A stretch of DNA of 64,000 bases from JASLPR01 sp964496475 (GCA_964496475.1 CAZBZS010000004.1:13301-77300), one strand, 5' to 3'. Shown: positions 1-8,890, counted from the first letter of the stretch. Program-made: numbers and translations. Notes: generated from the sequence alone by a model not told the origin.

Positions 1-2
1 CG

Positions 3-1310
3 ACGCCCCGTGTGCACGGGGTCTGGACGAACGGCATTCCGCTGAGTTCTGAGATACCAACCTTTGGGCAGATGCTGTCCGAGGCGGGCTATCACACCGC
101 GCTGATCGGCAAGGCGCACTTCCGGCCTTACGGGTTTGATGGTGGGGAAGCCGATCCGGTGGAGGTGGAGCGCGAGGACACGTGGGATCAGGGCCTGGTG
201 CCGGAAGATTGGCACGGGCCGTATTACGGGTTCGAGCACATCGACCTGACGCTGCGGCATCACAGTTTGCGCCAGGGGCACATCGGGCGGGACCTGCGGG
301 AACGGGCGCCCGAGTCCATCGACCTGATCGGCATTGAGCACGCGCTTGAGGAGCCAACCTGGGATGGGGCCTGGAAGAACGGCCTGCCGCTGGAGCATCA
401 CCCTTCGACCTGGATCACGGATCGGACAATTAGCTATCTGGAGGATGCTGGGGAGGAGCCGTTCTTCGTGTGGGCGTCATTCCCGGATCCGCATCACTCG
501 TTCACCGCGCCGCGACCCTACTGCGATGCCTACGACCCGGCGGACATGCGGTCACCGGAGGTCACCGACGCCGACCTGGACGGCAAGCCGCCGCATGTGC
601 GGGATGTGGTGGAGGGGCGGGTGGAGAGGCATGAGGGCTGGGGTTTCGGCGCGGGTGATCTGCCGGCGCTGACGGACACCGACTGGCGGCAAATCCACGC
701 TCAGTACTATGGGATGGTGGAGCTGATCGACCACTCGGTGGGACGAATCCTGGACGCGCTGGAAGAACAGGGCCTGGCGGATAACACGGCGGTTATCTTC
801 ACGAGCGATCATGGGGAGTTGTTTGGCGATCACGGGCTGCTGTACAAGGGGCCATTCCCTTACGAGGGCCTGTACCGGCTGCCGTTCGCCGCTCGAATTC
901 CAGGGGTGACCAAGCCGGGAACGCGGGCGAGTGGGCTGGGCACTTTGCTGGACTTGGCGCCGACGTTCGCGGACCTGGCGGGGGTGGAGTCGCCGCCATC
1001 GTTCCAGGGACAGTCGATGCTGCCGTGGCTGGGTGGTGGGGAGGGGCGGGAGGTGGTGCTGGTCGAGTTCGTGTCCCGCTACTACCCGGAGCTGACGCTA
1101 ATGACGGCCGTGACCGAGCGCTGGAAGCTGACGCATTACCCCAACTGGGATCGAGGCGAGCTGTATGACCTGCAGGACGATCCGAAAGAGCTGGTGAACC
1201 GCTGGGGAGACCCGGCGGTAGCGGACACTCAGCGGGAGTTGGAAGGCCGGCTGCTGGATCTGACGGCGGAGGCGATCGGCCGGCTGCCGACTCCACTATC
1301 CCACGCCTAG
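3..1310 (+). CDS. Sulfatase (arylsulfatase/choline-sulfatase type), 5' end cut by window
   Basis: Alkaline-phosphatase-superfamily sulfatase that hydrolyses sulfate esters. The frame is open from the window edge, so the N-terminus, including the C/S-x-P-x-R segment with the formylglycine-forming residue, lies outside. Visible are the second sulfatase signature (YHTALIGKAHF, with the conserved G-K-x-H), the metal-binding TSDHGELFGDHGLLYKG block about 260 residues in, and a typical C-terminal region with ELYDLQDDPKE. About 435 residues are present. The gene ends in TAG and is followed directly by copy 1 of the dispersed repeat. The substrate cannot be told from sequence. The catalytic residue type (Cys or Ser) is unknown because it is missing here. 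Confidence 0.9.
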   Translation, partial: TPRVHGVWTNGIPLSSEIPTFGQMLSEAGYHTALIGKAHFRPYGFDGGEADPVEVEREDTWDQGLVPEDWHGPYYGFEHIDLTLRHHSLRQGHIGRDLRERAPESIDLIGIEHALEEPTWDGAWKNGLPLEHHPSTWITDRTISYLEDAGEEPFFVWASFPDPHHSFTAPRPYCDAYDPADMRSPEVTDADLDGKPPHVRDVVEGRVERHEGWGFGAGDLPALTDTDWRQIHAQYYGMVELIDHSVGRILDALEEQGLADNTAVIFTSDHGELFGDHGLLYKGPFPYEGLYRLPFAARIPGVTKPGTRASGLGTLLDLAPTFADLAGVESPPSFQGQSMLPWLGGGEGREVVLVEFVSRYYPELTLMTAVTERWKLTHYPNWDRGELYDLQDDPKELVNRWGDPAVADTQRELEGRLLDLTAEAIGRLPTPLSHA

Positions 1311-1313
1311 CGG

Positions 1314-1346
1314 ACACAGACCGTTTATTTCTAGCAGCGGATGCGG
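1314..1346 (+). repeat. Dispersed terminator-like repeat, copy 1
   Basis: Begins 3 bases after the sulfatase stop. It holds a short inverted pair (CGG/CCG) followed by TTTATTTC and the conserved core CTAGCAGCGG. The same arrangement recurs at 60652, 60689 and 61936, each shortly after a gene stop on the same strand, which suggests a shared 3'-end element. Confidence 0.5.
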
Positions 1347-1405
1347 ATTGAGTGGTCGCCCAGTCATGCCACCGCGAAGCTTGCAATCCGGGGTGATTCC
1401 GGCGG

Positions 1406-1975
1406 TCAGGCGGGGGCTTCGCCATCCTCGGGTTCGAGGTCATCGAAGATCTTGACCGGCTGGCTCATGAAATCGCCGTTGGCGACCATCAGTTGGACTC
1501 CGTCTTCGAGGAGTACCGTGGTGGAACGCAGGCCGATGGACTGGACCACGCCGCGCATGCCGCGAATCTCGATGGTCTGACCGGTCCGCACGCGCTGCTC
1601 GGACATGGTGATGACGCCGGCGATGAGGTTCTTGGCCAGGTCCTGGGCACCGAAGCCGATACCGACGGAAAGGCCGCCCAGGGGCACCAGGAGGATGGCC
1701 AGGTCGAAGCCGATGGAGCTGATGGCGATGTAGATGCCCATAAAGAGGATCATGAAACGGAAACCGCGGGCGATTGAGTTCTCGACGGTTTCGCCGAAAT
1801 TGACCTGCCCCAATACGATCCGCCGTAACAGGGGCGTCAGGAAACGTGAAAGCAGCCACGCTATGAGAATGATGACCACGACCTGGATGAGCGAAAGCAG
1901 CGAGAGGTCGCGCTCTTCGATTTGGGTGATCGGGGTGTTAAGAACTTTCCAGATTTCGGTCCAGATGTCGCCCAA
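1406..1975 (-). CDS. Small mechanosensitive ion channel, MscS family
   Basis: Inner-membrane channel that opens under membrane tension to release solutes on osmotic downshock. At about 189 residues it is short for the family: two or three membrane helices, then the pore-lining helix with the glycine/alanine-rich LGGLSVGIGFGAQDLAKNLIAG signature (broken here as LGGLSVGIGFGAQ plus DLAKNLIAG), and the beta domain (GQTIEIRGMRGVVQSIGLRS). I chose a TTG start because GGGAGG lies 9 bases upstream; an in-frame GTG at 2005 would add ten residues without an obvious ribosome site. The C-terminal alpha/beta vestibule is almost entirely missing, as in minimal MscS proteins. Confidence 0.85.
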   Translation of the reverse strand: MGDIWTEIWKVLNTPITQIEERDLSLLSLIQVVVIILIAWLLSRFLTPLLRRIVLGQVNFGETVENSIARGFRFMILFMGIYIAISSIGFDLAILLVPLGGLSVGIGFGAQDLAKNLIAGVITMSEQRVRTGQTIEIRGMRGVVQSIGLRSTTVLLEDGVQLMVANGDFMSQPVKIFDDLEPEDGEAPA

Positions 1976-2121
1976 TCCGCTAATCCTCCCGGCGGTGATC
2001 GCCACTGCCGATTTCGGCGTGTCCGACTAGTTTACGGTTTCTGCCGATCGCGCTCAGCGATGGGAAAGCGTGGATCCACTTTCAGCAGGTCCGGCACGCA
2101 GGTGACATTCATGGCCCCTCA

Positions 2122-3327
2122 TTAGGCCTGGAGAAATTGGAGGAGGGCTTTTTCGCTGGAATCGATGATGTCGATGTCGGGAGGCTCGATGTCGGATTTC
2201 AGGCCGGTCTCGGAAATGTTGCAAACGACGCCGGCATCGGCCGGGATCTTGCCGTCGCGGACCAATTTCGCCAACGCCGGCAGGGTGATGCAGCCGGTTG
2301 GACCGGCCCAGATTCCTTCGAGCCGGGCAAGGCGTGTCTGCCACTCGACGACCTCTTCGTCGTTGCTGGCGGCGCCGAGTCCACCGGCGGCGCGCAGGTC
2401 GTCAAGGACCCAGTCGCCTTTCGGACCCATGTCGCCGACGGCGACGCCTTCGGCCATGGTGTAGTCGATGGTGACGGGGACGCGCGGACCGCCTTCGCTG
2501 AGGGCCTTGACGATGGTGTCGGCGACGCTGGACTGAGCGGCGATGGGTATGGGGACACTGTCAGCGTGACCGGCGGCGTGGAGTTCGCGGAAGCCGCGCT
2601 GGGAGGCCAGCAGCATCTCGCCCATGCCGACCGGGTAGACGACGTAGTTGGGGGCCTGGAGGCCCAGCTGCTCGAATATCTCGTAGGCGAGCGTCTTCTT
2701 ACCGTCCTGCTTATAGGGATTGCGGGAGGCGCCGCCGTCGAAGACGATGCGGTTGTCGATGGCCCGATCGTAGCCGCCGATCATGTCGTCATAGCCGCCG
2801 CGGTACATCATGAAACTGGCGGTGAGGGCGTTAACGTGGCAGACCTTGGGTCGGCTGCTGGTTTCGGCTGAGAGGATGAGGGCCTGAATGCCGGCGCGGG
2901 CTGCGTAGGCGGCAATGGAGGCAGCTGCGTTTCCTGTGCTGACGACACCGATGCGGTCGAAGCCGAATTGCAAGGCGGCGGCGACCGCGGTGACGGCGGA
3001 ACGATCTTTAACGGTGCCGGTGGGGTTGAGCCCGTCAAACTTCAGCCAGAGGCGTTCGAGGCCGATCTCGGCGGCAAGTCGGGGGACGGCGATGAGAGGG
3101 GTGCTGCCCTCGCCGAGGGTGACGAAATTGGCCGGATCGGTGATAGGGAGAAGCTCGGCGTAGGGCCATATGCCGGGGCCGGCGAGATTGCCGAACTGGA
3201 CGCTGGCGATGCGGTCGAGGTCGTACTCGACGAAGAGCAGACCGCCGCAGTCAGGGCAGTTGAGCAGGTATTCGAGAGGGTGGGTGCGATCGCAGTCAAT
3301 ACAACGCAGAGCGGTGGCGGCTGACAA
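2122..3327 (-). CDS. thrC: Threonine synthase (PLP-dependent, zinc-ribbon form)
   Basis: Converts O-phosphohomoserine to threonine. The N-terminus is a rubredoxin-like ribbon (CIDC about residue 9, CPDCGG about 24), common in the archaeal/Chloroflexi form. The PLP lysine sits in NPTGTVKDRS (about K107), and the phosphate-binding loop STGNAAASIAAY lies about 40 residues later. About 401 residues, normal for this class. A ribosome site (GGAGG) precedes the ATG. Other fold-type II enzymes such as cysteate synthase share this architecture, so the substrate is inferred. The gene is monocistronic as far as visible. Confidence 0.85.
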   Translation of the reverse strand: MSAATALRCIDCDRTHPLEYLLNCPDCGGLLFVEYDLDRIASVQFGNLAGPGIWPYAELLPITDPANFVTLGEGSTPLIAVPRLAAEIGLERLWLKFDGLNPTGTVKDRSAVTAVAAALQFGFDRIGVVSTGNAAASIAAYAARAGIQALILSAETSSRPKVCHVNALTASFMMYRGGYDDMIGGYDRAIDNRIVFDGGASRNPYKQDGKKTLAYEIFEQLGLQAPNYVVYPVGMGEMLLASQRGFRELHAAGHADSVPIPIAAQSSVADTIVKALSEGGPRVPVTIDYTMAEGVAVGDMGPKGDWVLDDLRAAGGLGAASNDEEVVEWQTRLARLEGIWAGPTGCITLPALAKLVRDGKIPADAGVVCNISETGLKSDIEPPDIDIIDSSEKALLQFLQA

Positions 3328-3392
3328 CCGCGGGCCTCCTTCATTGGACGGAACAACTCAGGGTAGCCGGTGGGAGACCAACGCCGGGATGG

Positions 3393-3426
3393 AAAAAGCG
3401 GGACGGACTAATGAAATCTGACCCGC
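3393..3426 (-). terminator. Rho-independent terminator of the DksA-like gene
   Basis: On the minus strand, 17 bases past the stop of the zinc-finger gene, a stem GCGGG/CCCGC continues after one A-A mismatch into four more pairs, closing a 9-base loop. It is followed by five Ts. Confidence 0.6.
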
Positions 3427-3443
3427 CAGGGGGCGAGCTGTGA

Positions 3444-3692
3444 CTAGTTGGAGCTTGGCAGTAGTGGAATTCCCTGTGCTTTGCGGGCACAGGCGGCGCA
3501 TTCGGCGGTGCCGGGTATTAGTTCGAGCCGGCTGGGCTCGATCTTCTCCCCGCAGACATCGCAGACACCGCTGCTCTGGCCCTCGGGCAAAGAATGCAGG
3601 GCTTCGTTGATGGCCTCCTGGATAAGCTGCTGACTCTGATCCAAGCCGTTATCGGCAAGACCGTCAATCAGCGGTCCTGAAGAATCTGACAT
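3444..3692 (-). CDS. DksA/TraR-type C4 zinc-finger protein
   Basis: Small (82 residues) regulator-like protein. The C-terminal half carries a four-cysteine zinc finger, CDVCGEKIEP...CAACA, as in DksA/TraR proteins that bind the RNA polymerase secondary channel. The N-terminal part is acidic and short (ADNGLDQSQQLIQEAINEAL), not the full DksA coiled coil, so it resembles TraR/YbiI-size members. An RNA polymerase target is inferred from the family, not shown. A good sigma70-like promoter lies about 110 bases upstream and a terminator follows, so the gene is probably its own transcription unit. Confidence 0.8.
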   Translation of the reverse strand: MSDSSGPLIDGLADNGLDQSQQLIQEAINEALHSLPEGQSSGVCDVCGEKIEPSRLELIPGTAECAACARKAQGIPLLPSSN

Positions 3693-3992
3693 GGCGTCTC
3701 ACCTCCCTGTGTCTAAGTTATTAATATTCGGTTTAGTGAGTCGCATCTTGAATGTCGCGCCGGGGTGGACGCAGTTGTGGAATATATACACCTGAGCAGC
3801 GGAGAGGTTAAAACCTTAGTGCCATCTTGTCAAGAGTCTTTCTGCGGAAGTCGCATAACGTCGACCGAACGGTATAGCGAATTGCCAATTGGCTCGCCGG
3901 AGATCGATTCGCCCTACCGGAGCATCATAGAGCGGAGGCGGGCGTAGGTCCGTAGCGTAGTTCACAAATCTGGGGGCGGACTATTTAGGGGG
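3693..3992. other. Intergenic region, 300 bases
   Basis: No convincing gene. It holds the promoter-like pair for the zinc-finger gene (3805-3833) and its ribosome site (GGGAGGTGA just before the ATG). The remainder, next to the 3' end of the amidohydrolase gene, shows no clear hairpin. Confidence 0.5.
3805..3833 (-). promoter_or_regulatory. Sigma70-like promoter for the DksA-like gene
   Basis: Minus strand: perfect -35 TTGACA (3833-3828), 17-base spacer, weak -10 TAACCT. A stronger TATATT lies further downstream (3786-3781) at non-standard spacing. The match is by eye. Confidence 0.4.
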
Positions 3993-4694
3993 CTACAGCT
4001 CGTATATGGTGGCCAGGTTCTCGCCGAAAATGGCGGCCTCGTCGGCGTCCGGCAGGTTCAGGCGCCGGATGGACTCGACGGCCAGATCGGGATAGGCGCG
4101 TGGGGCGTTGGAGCCGAAGACCACGCGATTCGCGCCAATGGCGTCCACGGCAGCCTGCACCATGGCGGGCTCGAAGGCGGCGATGGTGGTTCCCAGCCAG
4201 ATGTTGTCCTGCTGGCGGGCGGCGGCCAGGGCGCTTTCGCCCCAATATCGGTGGCCCATGTGATCCATAATTATCGGGATGTCGGAGAATCGTCCGGCGA
4301 GGACGGCGATCTCCAGGGGATGGGCGGGGGAATTCTGGGAGTGGATGGTGACCGGGACCTTGTGGGCGCGGGCGATCTCCATGATGGGGTCGACGAGGGA
4401 CTGGATGATCTGGTAGCCATGCCGGGGCGGCATCAACTTGAGCCCCTTCATGCCGTCCTGGGCTAGGGCGCGTTCCAGTTCCTGCACGGCTTCGTCGCCC
4501 AGGGCCGGGCTGACGCAGGCGCAGGGAATGATGCGGTCGTTAACTTGGGCGGCGGCGACGATGGCGCGATTATCGGGACGCATGACCGGGGAGGGCATCA
4601 GGACGATTTTCTCGATGCCGGCGGCGTCTTCCATTGCGAGCAGATCGTCGAGCGTGTCGCCCTCGCCGAGATAGGCTTCAAAATCGCCGGTCAT
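3993..4694 (-). CDS. Amidohydrolase-2 family protein (metal-dependent hydrolase fold)
   Basis: TIM-barrel member of the Amidohydro_2 family (decarboxylases and lactonases). Recognisable segments are KGLKLMPPRHGY, the metal-histidine segments VTIHSQNSP and IIMDHMGHRYW, and the C-terminal NRVVFGSNAPRAYPDLA loop, where the usual catalytic Asp (GTDxP) is replaced by Asn. The N-terminal H-x-H metal motif expected within the first 15 residues is absent: the protein starts at MTGDFEAYLGEGD. The gene follows the Ldh2 gene by 13 bases and is surely co-transcribed with it and the aminotransferase. The loss of two metal ligands makes a non-canonical or inactive enzyme possible. Confidence 0.75.
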   Translation of the reverse strand: MTGDFEAYLGEGDTLDDLLAMEDAAGIEKIVLMPSPVMRPDNRAIVAAAQVNDRIIPCACVSPALGDEAVQELERALAQDGMKGLKLMPPRHGYQIIQSLVDPIMEIARAHKVPVTIHSQNSPAHPLEIAVLAGRFSDIPIIMDHMGHRYWGESALAAARQQDNIWLGTTIAAFEPAMVQAAVDAIGANRVVFGSNAPRAYPDLAVESIRRLNLPDADEAAIFGENLATIYEL

Positions 4695-4707
4695 GGTCGT
4701 GTTCCTT

Positions 4708-5757
4708 TCACCAGGTAGGGGGCACGCGGAAGATAGCGCTCATTTCTTGCAGGACGGCCAGTTCCTGCTCCTGAAACGGAATTCCGCCGGCCATGCGGTC
4801 GGCTTTGTTTTTCCATTCCAGTTCGCCGGGCAGGTAGACCTGGTCGAAACCGGGTCGCGGTTTGACGGCGTGGAGGATGCGGGTGTGCTCGCGCATGGTG
4901 GCGGCGAATTCCGCGACCGGAACAAATCCCTCGATGTTGATGGCCATGAAGAAATGGCCGGACTGGTTGCCTTTGCCGACGATTTCGGGGTCGAGCCCTT
5001 TGACGGCTGAGGGCAGGGAGCCGGTGAGGGTGCCGGCTAGGATGTCTAGCACGACGCCGATGCTGTAGCCCTTGGGCCCGGCAGCGGGCAGGACGGCCGC
5101 GACGGCGTTCGGATCAGTGGTGTCGCGGCCTTCGGCGTCAATGGCCCAGCCGAGGGGGATGGAGTCGCCGCGGATGCTGGCCATCATGACTTTTCCCATG
5201 GCGGCGGCGCCGGTGGCCATGTCCAGAAGGACCGGGTCGCTGTCGCCGTTGGGGATGGCATAGGACATGGGCATGTTGCCCTGGGCGGCCTCGATTCCAC
5301 CGAACGGGGCGGCGGAGAGGAGGCTACCGTTGCTGCAGGCGAAGCCGATCATGTTCTGGTTTGCGGCCATCGTCGACCAGTGGGCGGCGGCGCCAAAATG
5401 GCGGCTGTTGCGCACGCCGACGACGCCGATGGTGGTGGTGCGGGCTTTATCGATCGCAAGGCTCATGGCGCGGTGGGAGACGACCTGGCCCGGGCCGCAG
5501 TCGCCGTCGAGGAGGGCGTGAGCAGCGCTGTCGCGCACCACCTTGATGTCGGGGGTCGGGTTGGTGTGGCGGTCGCGCATTTCCTCCAGGTAGCGTGGTT
5601 GCAGACGGACGACACCGTGGGAGTAGATGCCGCGGAGGTCGGACTCGACTAGGCTGGCGGCGGCTATGTCGGCGTCGTCATGGGGCATTCCGACGGTCTC
5701 GAAGAGGCTGGCGCTGAATCGGCGGAGATCGCTGGAGCTGATGTTGGTGTTTGTCAC
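4708..5757 (-). CDS. Ldh2/malate-type NAD(P)-dependent oxidoreductase
   Basis: Member of the type-2 malate/L-lactate dehydrogenase family (ldh_2), which oxidises 2-hydroxy acids or ureidoglycolate and reduces imines, without a Rossmann fold. Diagnostic stretches: VESDLRGIYSHGVVRLQPRYLE, split here as VESDLRGIYSHG and VVRLQPRYLE, then VRNSRHFGAAAHW (substrate His), IGFACSNGSLLSAAPFG, and PVLLDMATGAAAMGKV. About 349 residues, full length. It is the middle gene of a tight operon with an aminotransferase upstream and an amidohydrolase downstream, so an amino-acid-derived 2-oxo acid is a plausible substrate. That is inference. Confidence 0.88.
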   Translation of the reverse strand: MTNTNISSSDLRRFSASLFETVGMPHDDADIAAASLVESDLRGIYSHGVVRLQPRYLEEMRDRHTNPTPDIKVVRDSAAHALLDGDCGPGQVVSHRAMSLAIDKARTTTIGVVGVRNSRHFGAAAHWSTMAANQNMIGFACSNGSLLSAAPFGGIEAAQGNMPMSYAIPNGDSDPVLLDMATGAAAMGKVMMASIRGDSIPLGWAIDAEGRDTTDPNAVAAVLPAAGPKGYSIGVVLDILAGTLTGSLPSAVKGLDPEIVGKGNQSGHFFMAINIEGFVPVAEFAATMREHTRILHAVKPRPGFDQVYLPGELEWKNKADRMAGGIPFQEQELAVLQEMSAIFRVPPTW

Positions 5758-5781
5758 TTGCGGCCCCCCGGGGTTGTCGGT

Positions 5782-6984
5782 TTATCTGTGGAGATCGCGC
5801 ACCACGTCACTGAAGATGGCCACGCCTTCACGGATTTTCTCCGGTGTTTCGAAGCTGTAGGCCAGACGGACGTGCCCGTCCTCTTCTTCGTCCATGCGAA
5901 AGGCCGAACCCGGCCAGATGTCGACGCCGCGGGTCATCGATTCGCGTTCGACCTGGGTGGAATCGACTCCGGCGGGAAGTTTCACCCAGATGAAAAACCC
6001 GCCATCAGGTCGGTTCCAGGTGGCGACGCCCCCGAGCCCCGCCTCCAACGCGTGCAGCATGGCGTCACGTTTGCCCCGGTAGACGCCACGGAGCTCGGTG
6101 ACGTGCGCTTGCAGGTGCGTGCCCATGTATTCGGCGACGATTCGGGACATGAAAGGACTTGAGCCCAGGTCAAACTTGTAGAGCATCATGGCCTGCAGGA
6201 TATTGGGTGGGCCGATGGCCCAGCCGAGGCGCACACCGGCTCCGAGGATTTTGGAAAAGGTACCGGTGCGGACAACATGGCTGCGGGTTTCGTCCAGTTC
6301 AAAGTAGCTGGGGATCTGCTCGCCGTCGAAGCGCAGCTCGAAGTAGGCATCGTCCTCGAGGATCAGGAAGCCGTGCCGTTGGGCGAGTTCGACGACCTGC
6401 TGGCGTCGCTCCAGGGACGCGGTGAACCCCATTGGATTCTGAAAGTTCGGGATCGTGTAGAAGGCTCGGATGCGTTCGCCGGGCTCAAGACCGGCTATGC
6501 CGCGGTCGAGGTCGGCGATGATTGGCCCCCGATCGTCCCACCGTACCGGGATGGCGTTGACTCCGAATCCACGAAAGACAAGGGATCCCCAGCTTGCCTC
6601 GTCGATGAGGATGGCGGCGCCGCGATCGACGAAGGCCTGGGCGGTGAGGCCGACGGCCTGGGAGGCGCCGGTGGCGATTATCACGTCGTCGGGGGTGATT
6701 TGCAGAGTTTCCATGAGGTTGGTTTTATCGGCGACGACCTGGCGTAAGGGGTCATAGCCGTCGCGGGCGCCGTATAGCAGGGCGGATCGGTCGCCGGCCA
6801 GCACGGTGTCTACGGCGGTGGAGAGGTCGTCTATGGGCATCGAGTGCGGGTCGGGCTGACCGCTGCTGAGGCTGATGCGAATCTCAGGCTGCGTTGCCCC
6901 GCCGCCGTCGGACTCGGTGAGGCGACGTTCTCGCGCGTCGGCCGAAAGCAGGGCTTCGAAATCGAGTGCCGTGATATCGGTCAT
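5782..6984 (-). CDS. PLP-dependent aminotransferase class I/II (2-aminoadipate/LysN-like)
   Basis: Fold-type I aminotransferase of the group related to MocR C-domains and 2-aminoadipate aminotransferases, with no N-terminal GntR domain. The PLP lysine is in TGTFSKILGAGVRLGW; YTIPNFQNPMG and EDDAYFELRF are the usual PLP-contacting segments, and the C-terminal LAYSF carries the family core near the substrate arginine. I placed the start at the ATG with GGGGAG 7 bases upstream; another ATG at 7005 has no ribosome site. About 400 residues. First gene of the operon with the Ldh2 dehydrogenase and amidohydrolase. Substrate specificity is not determinable. Confidence 0.87.
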   Translation of the reverse strand: MTDITALDFEALLSADARERRLTESDGGGATQPEIRISLSSGQPDPHSMPIDDLSTAVDTVLAGDRSALLYGARDGYDPLRQVVADKTNLMETLQITPDDVIIATGASQAVGLTAQAFVDRGAAILIDEASWGSLVFRGFGVNAIPVRWDDRGPIIADLDRGIAGLEPGERIRAFYTIPNFQNPMGFTASLERRQQVVELAQRHGFLILEDDAYFELRFDGEQIPSYFELDETRSHVVRTGTFSKILGAGVRLGWAIGPPNILQAMMLYKFDLGSSPFMSRIVAEYMGTHLQAHVTELRGVYRGKRDAMLHALEAGLGGVATWNRPDGGFFIWVKLPAGVDSTQVERESMTRGVDIWPGSAFRMDEEEDGHVRLAYSFETPEKIREGVAIFSDVVRDLHR

Positions 6985-7095
6985 TGGGGGTCTCCCCGCG
7001 CTCATCCGGAGCGCCGCAAACGAATGGGAATTGTACCGTTCCGGGACGGGGTCCGTCGGGCGGCGATACGGGACGGAGTTGGGCGGCTAACGCAA

Positions 7096-7125
7096 CGAGG
7101 CCGGTCCGGGAACGGACCGGCCTCG
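7096..7125 (-). terminator. Strong hairpin terminator after groEL
   Basis: A perfect 13-bp GC-rich stem (7096-7108 with 7113-7125) closes a GGAA tetraloop, 22 bases past the groEL stop on the minus strand. No long T tract follows, so it may also protect the RNA end or serve both strands. Confidence 0.7.
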
Positions 7126-7147
7126 TGAGAGATCGTATTGTCCGGGG

Positions 7148-8890
7148 CTACATCCCCATGCCACCCATGCCACCCATTTCGGGCGGGCCACCCATGCCAC
7201 CCATGCCACCCATGCCGCCCATTCCGCCCATTCCGCCCATTCCGCCCATGTCTGGCATTCCCATTCCGCCCCCGGCCATCTGCTCGGGTGGCAGCGCGGC
7301 GGGGGTTACGCTGATGTCGGCGATAAGCACCTCGGTGGTGATGACCATGCCGGCGGAGCTGACGGCGTTGACCAAGGCCGCGACAGTAACGCCGGCGGCA
7401 TCCACGACTCCCAGGTCGTAGAGATCGCCGTAGACGCCCTTCCAGGCGTCATAACCGAACCACGGATCGTCGACCTCGCGAGTTCGCGAAGCGACTATGG
7501 CCGGCACCGCGCCAGAATTCTCGGCGATTTGTCGCAGGGGCCCATCGAGAGCGGCCTTGATCAACCGTGCGCCGGTCCGCTCATCACCTTCGTAATCATC
7601 CAGGTCGATGGCCGCGGCCGCTCGCAACAAGGCGGTTCCGCCGCCGGGGACGATGCCGTCGCTGATAGCGGCCTTGGTGGTGGAAACGCCGTCTTCGGCC
7701 CTTGCCTTGCGCTCGCGTTGCTCGATTTCGGTGGCGGCCCCGATCTCGATAATGCCGACGCCGCCAGTGAGCCGAGCCAGCCGCTCTTCGAGTTTCTCGC
7801 GCTCCCAGTCGGTGTCGGTGAGATCGAGCTGGGTGCGAATGGTATCGCAACGAGCCTCTACGTCGGCGTCGTGGCCGCGTCCTTCCAGGACGACGGAGGC
7901 CTCGCGGTTTGTGGTGACCCGCGAGCACTTTCCAAGCCATTCCACCGGCACATTGTCCCAGCCGACGCCGGTCTCCTCAGCCACTACCTGGGCGCCGGTA
8001 AGGGCGGCGAGGTCCTGCAAGATCGCCTTCATGCGGTCACCAAAAGATGGCGCCTTGATGGCGACGGTGTTCAGAACACCGCGAAGCTTGTTGAGGACCA
8101 CGAGCGCCAGCGCATCGCCGGTCAAATCGAGGGCGACGATGAATAAATTTCGTACGCCGGCGGCCATGACCTTCTCCAGAAACGGCAAAAAATCGTTAGC
8201 GCTGCTGATTCGCTTATCGGTCAGCAAAATGGCTGGTTCCTCAAGGATGCCCTCCATACGCTCGGTGTTAGTTACGAAATAAGGCGAGAGCCAGCCCTTG
8301 TCGAGCTGCATGCCTTCGACAAACCTGGCTGCCAGCGGGACCGAGGTACGGCTGTCGTCGACCATGACCATGCCGTCATTGCCGACGCGATCCATGATGT
8401 CGGCGATGGTGGCGCCAATCTCCTCATCGTTGGCGGCGATGGTGGCGACGCGTTGAATGTCGATTGAATCGGAGACCGGGCGGGCCATTTCCCGAATCTG
8501 CTCGACGGCGGCGGCTGCGGCGCGATCCATGCCACGCTTCAGGAACATTGGATTGGCGCCGGCGGCGATGTTCCGCAGACCCTCATTGGCGATGGACCGC
8601 GTCAGGACAACCGAGGTGGTGGTTCCGTCGCCGACACTGTCGCCGGTCCGCTTGGCGGCTTCCTTGACGATTTGAAGTCCCACGTTTTCGTAGGGGTTCT
8701 CATAGCTCTCGCCGAACTGGTCGGCGATGAGATCACCGTCGTTGGTAACCCGGGGGGAGCCGAAGCGCCCGTACATGACGTTGCGGCCATGTGGGCCCAA
8801 GGTGGCGCCGATAATGTCGCCAATAAGCTCGACACCGCCGGACAGGGCCGCCCGCGCGGCGTCGTTGAAGACAATCCCTCTATTTGGCAT
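7148..8890 (-). CDS. groL: Chaperonin GroEL (divergent), long Gly-Met tail
   Basis: 60-kDa chaperonin subunit: ATP-driven folding chamber with GroES. Clear landmarks: TLGPHGRNV (normal ATLGPKGRNV), GDSVGDGTTTSVVL for ATP binding, KAPSFGDRMKAILQDLA, LEERLARLTGGVGIIEIGAATE, SDGIVPGGGTALLRA and the C-terminal VITTEVLIADI. The sequence departs from standard GroEL in places (VTNDGDLIAD instead of VTKDGVTVA), suggesting a second or lineage-specific chaperonin. The tail is a long run of MGG repeats after GGGMGMPD, longer than the usual single GGMGGM. It lies 32 bases downstream of groES in one operon. Length about 580 residues. Confidence 0.95.
   Translation of the reverse strand: MPNRGIVFNDAARAALSGGVELIGDIIGATLGPHGRNVMYGRFGSPRVTNDGDLIADQFGESYENPYENVGLQIVKEAAKRTGDSVGDGTTTSVVLTRSIANEGLRNIAAGANPMFLKRGMDRAAAAAVEQIREMARPVSDSIDIQRVATIAANDEEIGATIADIMDRVGNDGMVMVDDSRTSVPLAARFVEGMQLDKGWLSPYFVTNTERMEGILEEPAILLTDKRISSANDFLPFLEKVMAAGVRNLFIVALDLTGDALALVVLNKLRGVLNTVAIKAPSFGDRMKAILQDLAALTGAQVVAEETGVGWDNVPVEWLGKCSRVTTNREASVVLEGRGHDADVEARCDTIRTQLDLTDTDWEREKLEERLARLTGGVGIIEIGAATEIEQRERKARAEDGVSTTKAAISDGIVPGGGTALLRAAAAIDLDDYEGDERTGARLIKAALDGPLRQIAENSGAVPAIVASRTREVDDPWFGYDAWKGVYGDLYDLGVVDAAGVTVAALVNAVSSAGMVITTEVLIADISVTPAALPPEQMAGGGMGMPDMGGMGGMGGMGGMGGMGGMGGPPEMGGMGGMGM
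7151..7254 (-). repeat. GGM tandem repeat encoding the GroEL tail
   Basis: Tandem 9-base units (plus-strand ATGCCACCC / ATTCCGCCC variants) encode the Gly-Gly-Met tail. Such units can slip, so tail length may vary between strains. Confidence 0.7.

Noticed and set aside
7151..7254. CRISPR-like short tandem array
   Set aside because: The 9-base units are coding GGM repeats of the chaperonin tail, with no spacers and no cas genes nearby.
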